In this document: positions 59,005 through 64,000 of the stretch, in pieces
How the letters are laid out: the number at the start of each line of letters is the position of its first letter
How positions within the stretch are numbered: the first letter of the stretch is position 1
From: Sphaerosporella brunnea
Lineage: Eukaryota > Ascomycota > Pezizomycetes > Pezizales > Pyronemataceae
Direction: 5' to 3'
Length of the DNA stretch: 64,000 bases
Assembly (NCBI GenBank): GCA_008704415.1
Contig: VXIS01000057.1
Location: forward strand, 62,001-126,000
Position numbers and translations under genes: made by a program
Notes under the pieces: model-generated
Seen by the model: only the letters and a program-made list of their open reading frames with translations
Told to the model about the DNA's origin: nothing
Database searches by the model: none

Positions 59005-59347
59005 TTGCCGCAACCACTGCTGGCGAAGGACGAGAAGGCAGGCATGTGTTCAGCTGGCACGTGCAGGCTTTGGAGATTGGCGTTGTGTGCGATCGACATT
59101 GTCCTGCTAAAAATACCATATTGCCCTCTGGGGCCGGAAACATGACGATTAAGATGCTGAGATTACACATGTGGATACTTGAACTAACGGACGATATGCA
59201 TGAATGGTAAAGATCTGACGCCGGAAGCCACCGCTAATGATGCAGTGAAAAAAAAAAAAGATCATGGCGGATCACCTCGGATCATCCCGACAAGCCTTGC
59301 AAGACACACCCCCCGAGTTCCTCCATTAGTCGCCTTGACTCGCACTT
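59005..59347. other. Short convergent spacer
   Basis: 3' flanks of the GRASP gene and the uracil-DNA glycosylase gene; nothing else seen. Confidence 0.4.
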
Positions 59348-60802
59348 TTAGCCATCGACGGGCTCTACTCCCTCCATCCTGCTTTCTTTGGCAATATCCG
59401 TCTTTTCAACCTCCTCCATTTTGTTCTCTTCTGCGGCCGCATCCTCCTTGCCCTTGCTCACAGTCGCGCCAACGTTTGAGGAAGTGGCAGTCTGGGTTTC
59501 GTCCGGCTTCTGCCTGCTAGTAAACGCCTTCTCGGCTTTGAGAGCGGCTTCCACCATTGCTTCCTCGTCGTGAACGCCAAACTCGTCATCCGCATCTGCA
59601 ACATCTGTTGCCTTCTTCAACGCTTCCTTTCTCAGCCCAACAGGTGTACTGCCGTGCAAACTCCAATTAATTGGCCCCTTGTCACCATACTTGAGCTCAA
59701 GCCATTCGTTGGCCTTTTTGAAGTGCCCGGCATCAAACTGATCCTATTAGCACATAGACAACTGGTCAAAGGCGTCGAGCTGCTTACGAATCCTCTCATG
59801 GCACTCAAAGGACTAGGGTGCACACTCTTCAAAACTAGATGACGCTTTGTATCCAGTTTTGCAACTCGCTTTGCAGCTTCAGCTCCCCAGGCCATGAACA
59901 CAACACCACCCTTGCGTCGTTGTGCGACGGCCTCGAGTGCTTTTCCAGTCAATCTTTCCCAGCCTTTGTTTGCATGGCTGGCGGGAGCGCCGGCGCGCAC
60001 AGTCAAGCAGGCATTGAGCATGAGCACCCCACGCTCTGCCCAAGGGACCAACGAGCCACCTCGATTCGGCGGAGCAGTAAATTCAGGATAATCATTCTTG
60101 AGACCTTTGTAGATATTCTGAAGACTGGGTGGCGCGGGGGTTGGGGGATGGACCGAGAAGGAGAGACCCATAGCCTGATTGGGGCCGTCTTGTGAAGTGA
60201 TTGTCAGCGAAGGTTATTAAAGGACGTGCAGGCCGGAAACAAAACATACGATAGGGGTCCTGTCCAAGGATCACCACCTTGACGGTATCCAACGGGCAAT
60301 AGCGGGACCAAGAATATATATCCTTGCTCGGAGGATAGACGACGCCCTTTTCCTCGGAAAGGAATTTCTTTAGTCTCAAAAATCCATCTGAAACGAGCTC
60401 GTCTTTCAACGCCCCGAGCCAGCTCTCGTGCATGGTTTCAATCTCGAGAGCGAGGAGACTCTTTTGCTCCTCACTGAGCGACGAAACCCAGGCCGCTCTG
60501 TCGAATTTTGGGAGAGCCGTTGAGAGAGAGGACGGGCCAGACGCAGATGCCTGTTTGGGAGTGAAAAAAGAGGTTATAGAACGCGTCTTTTTCGCAGGCG
60601 TCGCGGGTGTTGCGGGCGCTTTGCGTTTGAGGGTAGGGGGAGACATGGTAGGGGAGAGATGTTGGAGACTGAAGGTGCGATGAGAGGAGCACAAGAAGTG
60701 GTGGATGGTTGGTAGGGATGGAGAAGAATACGTGGAAGCAGGAGTGAGGGTCTCACACAGCGGAGAGAGGACGCGTCGTGAACGTGACGTCCAGAGTCGC
60801 AT
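59348..60802 (-). CDS. UNG1: Uracil-DNA glycosylase (UNG family)
   Basis: Three exons: 60802-60250, 60188-59788 and 59743-59348; introns of 61 and 44 bp; 449 residues. The enzyme removes uracil from DNA to start base-excision repair in nucleus and mitochondria. The first splice rebuilds the water-activating motif GQDPYHGPNQAMGLSFSV (Asp182, His185). Other landmarks are GVLMLNACLTVR, VVFMAWGAEA and the uracil-binding loop HPSPLSA (His308). After the second splice come DQFDAGHFKKANEWL and GPINW. The first ATG gives an Arg/Ser-rich mitochondrial-type leader. A second ATG at 60646 (MSPPTLKRKAPATP) begins a nuclear-type start, followed by a PCNA-box-like SITSFFTPKQ. The C-terminus has an extra charged tail of about 105 residues not usual in UNG proteins. 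Confidence 0.94.
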
Positions 60803-62008
60803 TTTCGAGCCACGGGGATTTCATTGGTTCCCGCTAAGCGAGCGTGATGAGGGGGGTTTGAAACACCGGTTACCCAGCCTTAAGTGTGCGAGTGATACAC
60901 TATGTCCCTTACCCTCCATCAGTTCAAGGTGCTGCAGGACTTTCCGGTGGCTTTTGTAAACCTTCTTAGCAAGTTGCTTGGTATCGTAAACATATCCTGA
61001 TGCAAAAGACTCTAGGTGATGCTCTATCTCCTCAATGTAGCGTACCTAAGTGGTAGATAGGCGTTGAGTCCAGCAGGGACTGTTTCTTGGAGCGTACTGA
61101 TCATGACCATGAGGCTGCAACCACAGCACTCTAATAAAATAGGGTTCGTATCTGAGTGGAATTTTGAGGAAGATGTAATGGCGTCTACGCCGGAGGGTGT
61201 TTGGGTTTAAGGTCTCGGCATTTCAAAGGCAGACGGCATGGGAAAAATTGCAGGAATCATGGTTAATGTTAGCGTTGTGCGGAAGTTTGTGTGTGGTGGT
61301 ATTCACAGGGTAGCACTCGCTTGCTCAAGGCCGGGTAACCGGTATTTGTTTAAGGAAGAGTACCCGAGTTTTACAATGCCAGCGACCGGTTTACCATGCT
61401 ACAAGAAAATCCACACAACAACGAGACAATGCCAAAACTCGTCGGAAATCACCAGAAAAAATCAGAAAAAAAAATCTAGGATTCGGGGTCAAATTTAGGT
61501 GGTGAGAAGTAGGTGGTGAGGGTTGGTGGTTATGTTTTTTGTGCATGCACGGCGTGTTGTGTGGATTTTCTTGAGGCAATGGCATTGTAAAACTCGGGTA
61601 CATAGGTTTTTGCTGGCATTGTACGACACATATCTAGACCTTTGCTCATTTATACAACTCGTTGAGTGTTAAATCCTATATTTGGGGCCGCATAATAGTG
61701 CGAGCCTTGCGGTTGAGATCTTCGATTTGGCACAAACTCTCTAATACTTCGTGTGAGACCACAGATGAACGTGCACAAGGTACTTACTTACTTAGTACAT
61801 GGTAAAAAGAGAACATAAAAGAGAAAAGCCCCAAGAAAACCCCACGAAAAAAATAATCCTGCAATACAACCGGAAAAAAAGAAAAACAATATAGAGTGCA
61901 GGCCCAAATGAGAGCGAAAAAAAAACACAATCCCATTATCATGTCAAAGGTACCACTAAACGTGCTGCATTACCTCTCAAAAGCATTCTTTTGTTTCATT
62001 TATTCGGT
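60803..62008. other. Intergenic with one MITE
   Basis: Promoter side of the glycosylase gene and 3' side of the PDI gene (A-rich, 61805-62000). It contains the TA-flanked element at 61363-61598. No gene recognised. Confidence 0.4.
61363..61598. mobile_element. TA-flanked MITE, 236 bp
   Basis: The outer arms 61363-61380 and 61581-61598 are perfect inverted repeats (cccgagttttacaatgcc). The inner arms 61402-61419 and 61556-61573 (caagaaaatccacacaac) are also perfect. The spacers between outer and inner arms are 21 nt left and 7 nt right, so one side has an indel. TA is at 61361-61362 and 61599-61600. No coding content. Confidence 0.85.
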
Positions 62009-63862
62009 TTACAGCTCGTCATGCTTTTCCTGAAAGACCCATTAGTATTCATGATGCCATACCCAGCTAATGCTAGAGAAAGATATACCTCTGCGGCTGC
62101 GGCCGAGGAAGCGGCCTTCTTGGCCGTTTCGGTAGCCTCCTTCGCCTTTGTAGTTGCACTCTCAACCTTCTCCTCAGCTTTCTCCGCAACCTTGCTCGCG
62201 GCAGCAGCGGCTTCTCCAAGTTTTTCGCCGGCAGCTTCCTCCTCGGGCTCGGGAGTCGGGGGAACATAAGCATCAACTTTGTGAGTGCCATGCTCCTTCA
62301 CAAAGTTGGCCAAATCCTCAACAGTGCGGCTGCCAGCGTAATCGACGGGAGATCCCTTGCTACCAGCAGGGAAAAGCTTGATAGTGGGGAATCCCTGGAT
62401 CTCAATGGGAACATCGTTGGCCTGAGGGGCGTTATTAGAGCTGATGGGCAACGAGGAGGCGGAGAATACTCACAGTAGCATCCACCTTTGCGATGACCAC
62501 CTTGGAGGCGAAGTCCTTGTTGTCGAAGTACAGTTTGCCAAGTTCTTCGTACTTGGGTGCCAAGTTCTTGCAGTGGCCGCACCAGGGAGCATAGAACTCG
62601 ATGAGAACATCCTTGTCGTTATCCAGAACGATGTCATCGTAGTTGTGGGCAACTACAACATGAACGGGTCCTTCCTGTTTCTCGGGGATTGGCTCAGACT
62701 TGATGCTGGGCGCAATCTTGCCTTCCGAAAATTCTTCGACGAATTTAGCAATAGACGCCGCAGTAAGCTCCTTGTCCTGGTCAAATGGGAACTTCTGGTT
62801 CTTGAGAGTTTCCTGAATGGCGAAGGCAGGCCACTTCTGCTCCAAATTCAAGTTCTGCGCATGGGCACCGAATGCCTTGGCGTCGATAGTAGCAAAATTG
62901 ATCTTTCCTTTGAACTTCTCGGCAAGAGGCTTAACAGCTTGAGTCAACTTTTCCTTGTCCTCATCGTTATCGACAAATATGTATGCCAGAGGAATGCCGG
63001 CGTCCATGTAGCCAGCGTAAGTTTCCGGACCAACTTCACCAACCAAAGGAGTTGAGGAAATCTTGGCGAACTCGACAAGCTTCTCAACCTCAAACTTTCC
63101 ATCATAGGTAGTCTTGCCCTCATCAAAGGACTTGTAAAGGACAAGCGCGGGTGTTTCGACGCCGGCAACCTTGGCAAGGGCTGGATCAGAGGTGGCACCG
63201 AAGAGGTAGCTGTCTCTCAAAGACTCTGCAACCTGGGTGTAAGTGGCGTTGGTGTCTTTGTCGTCTGCGGCAAAGTAGGCGACAAGAACGACCTTGTCCG
63301 CCTTCGTGAAGTCGTCGTGGGTGTCCTTGTTGAGAATGGAAACCGCGGGAAGAGACTGCTTGACCATGTATGACACAATGGCATCGGACTTGCGCTGACC
63401 GGCGTATGGTGAGGCGTTCTCGGGGCCGCGGAATACCTTAACGGTAGGATAGCCTTGCACACCCTGCTTCTCGCAAAGCTCGGCCTCCTCGGTACAGCTG
63501 AGACTACGTCAGCGCTGTGAATTAACCTTGCTGGAAGCGAGGGCACGTACTCGATCTTGGCCAGTGGAATACCCTTCTCCTTGAGTTTTGTGGCCGCGTC
63601 TTCGTATTCCGGAGCCAATGCCTTGCAATGCCCACACCACGGAGCGTAGACTGCCAGTTGCGATTCAATCAGTGCAAGCCAAAATGCCATAATCACAGAC
63701 AAACAAACATTCAGCCAAAACCAAAGGGTTTTCCTTCACGAATGCCTCGAAAGTGTCCTTCTTGAGAACATGTACATCAGAAGCCTTCTCAGCATCCTCG
63801 GCGGAAACAGTGCAGGCAAGCAGTGACAGTGCAACGGCAGAGAGCTCCTTGAAACCCTTCAT
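62009..63862 (-). CDS. PDI1: Protein disulfide isomerase (ER, HDEL)
   Basis: Five exons: 63862-63709, 63650-63551, 63497-62474, 62421-62089 and 62029-62009; introns of 58, 53, 52 and 59 bp; 543 residues. PDI oxidises and reshuffles disulfides of secretory proteins in the ER lumen. Signal peptide: [15 protein letters not shown]. The a-domain active site APWCGHC has Cys57/Cys60, with FYAPWC rebuilt across the first splice. The b and b' domains follow, then the a'-domain [14 protein letters not shown] with Cys391/Cys394. After the acidic/Ala-Lys-rich c-region, the 21-bp last exon encodes EKHDEL and stop, the ER-retrieval signal. Read-through of the last intron would replace HDEL by a 30-residue tail. 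The 5' flank has a G run (63873-63882) close to the ATG. Confidence 0.95.
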
Positions 63863-64000
63863 TGTGAACGTGGGGGGGGGGGGGTATCTGAGCGAGAGAG
63901 AGATAGAGATAGAACAAAGGATAAACGCTTAGGAACTGCGTCTAGATCGTGAAGAAGGTTCTAAGGTCTGATGGGGCGTCGGGGAGGTTTTGTCGAGGGA

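Noticed and set aside
61238..61603. Open frames on both strands at 61.2-61.6 kb
   Set aside because: They lie within or across the MITE and contain only the inverted-repeat sequence and A-rich filler.

Overview
The window looks like nuclear DNA of a filamentous ascomycete (Pezizomycotina). The coding genes are cut by short GT-AG introns of about 44-85 bp with fungal branch sites (CTAAC/CTGAC). The proteins have fungal architectures: CRH-type wall transglycosylase, RCR and fibroin-3-like membrane proteins, Atg22, MICOS Mic27 and UTP20. I cannot place it to class or species. All exon models were spliced by hand from the sequence, using reading-frame continuity and family knowledge; none has transcript support.

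Layout: 1-2.9 kb is repeat-rich and holds a Tc1/mariner-type transposase with a changed catalytic residue. At 3.1-4.4 kb is a zinc alcohol dehydrogenase. A gene-poor stretch follows to 8.2 kb. At 8.2-10.7 kb is a secreted repeat protein ending in a copper-binding cupredoxin domain. A hairpin-like mobile element lies at 11.1 kb. From 12 to 23 kb there is a minus-strand run: Mediator subunit 14, Atg22, a small MCLI protein, a fibroin-3-like Cys-rich membrane protein and an RCR-type protein. Two related TA-flanked MITEs (23.4-24.3 kb) sit just upstream of the nine-exon UTP20 gene (24.4-32.7 kb). A repeat-rich gap (32.7-35.5 kb) leads to MIC27, TGS1 and a conserved helical protein of unknown function (35.5-40.3 kb). 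After the large transposon come a CRH glucanosyltransferase, a GRASP, a uracil-DNA glycosylase and PDI (55-63.9 kb).

The main find is 42947-53377, a complete 10.4-kb DNA transposon. It has 22-bp perfect terminal inverted repeats and a 3-bp CTT target duplication, and carries three genes. One is a CACTA/Plavaka-like (Tnp2-like) transposase (plus strand). The second is an unrecognised 791-residue protein with an AT-hook, transcribed divergently from it. The third is a 569-residue protein ending in a 2-oxoglutarate/Fe(II) dioxygenase core of TET/JBP style (HxD...H...R) with its own AT-hook. The last suggests a transposon that carries its own putative 5-methylcytosine/thymine oxidase, and a CpG-dense repeat block lies close to its right end. 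The element landed inside the reading frame of an older DDE transposase relic with its own inverted repeats. Removing the element and one CTT brings the old frame back into register, which independently confirms the boundaries.

The host genes are a mix of housekeeping functions (transcription, ribosome and snRNA biogenesis, DNA repair, ER folding, Golgi structure, mitochondrial cristae, autophagy, cell wall). They form no cluster, so the window reads as ordinary euchromatin invaded by several generations of DNA transposons.
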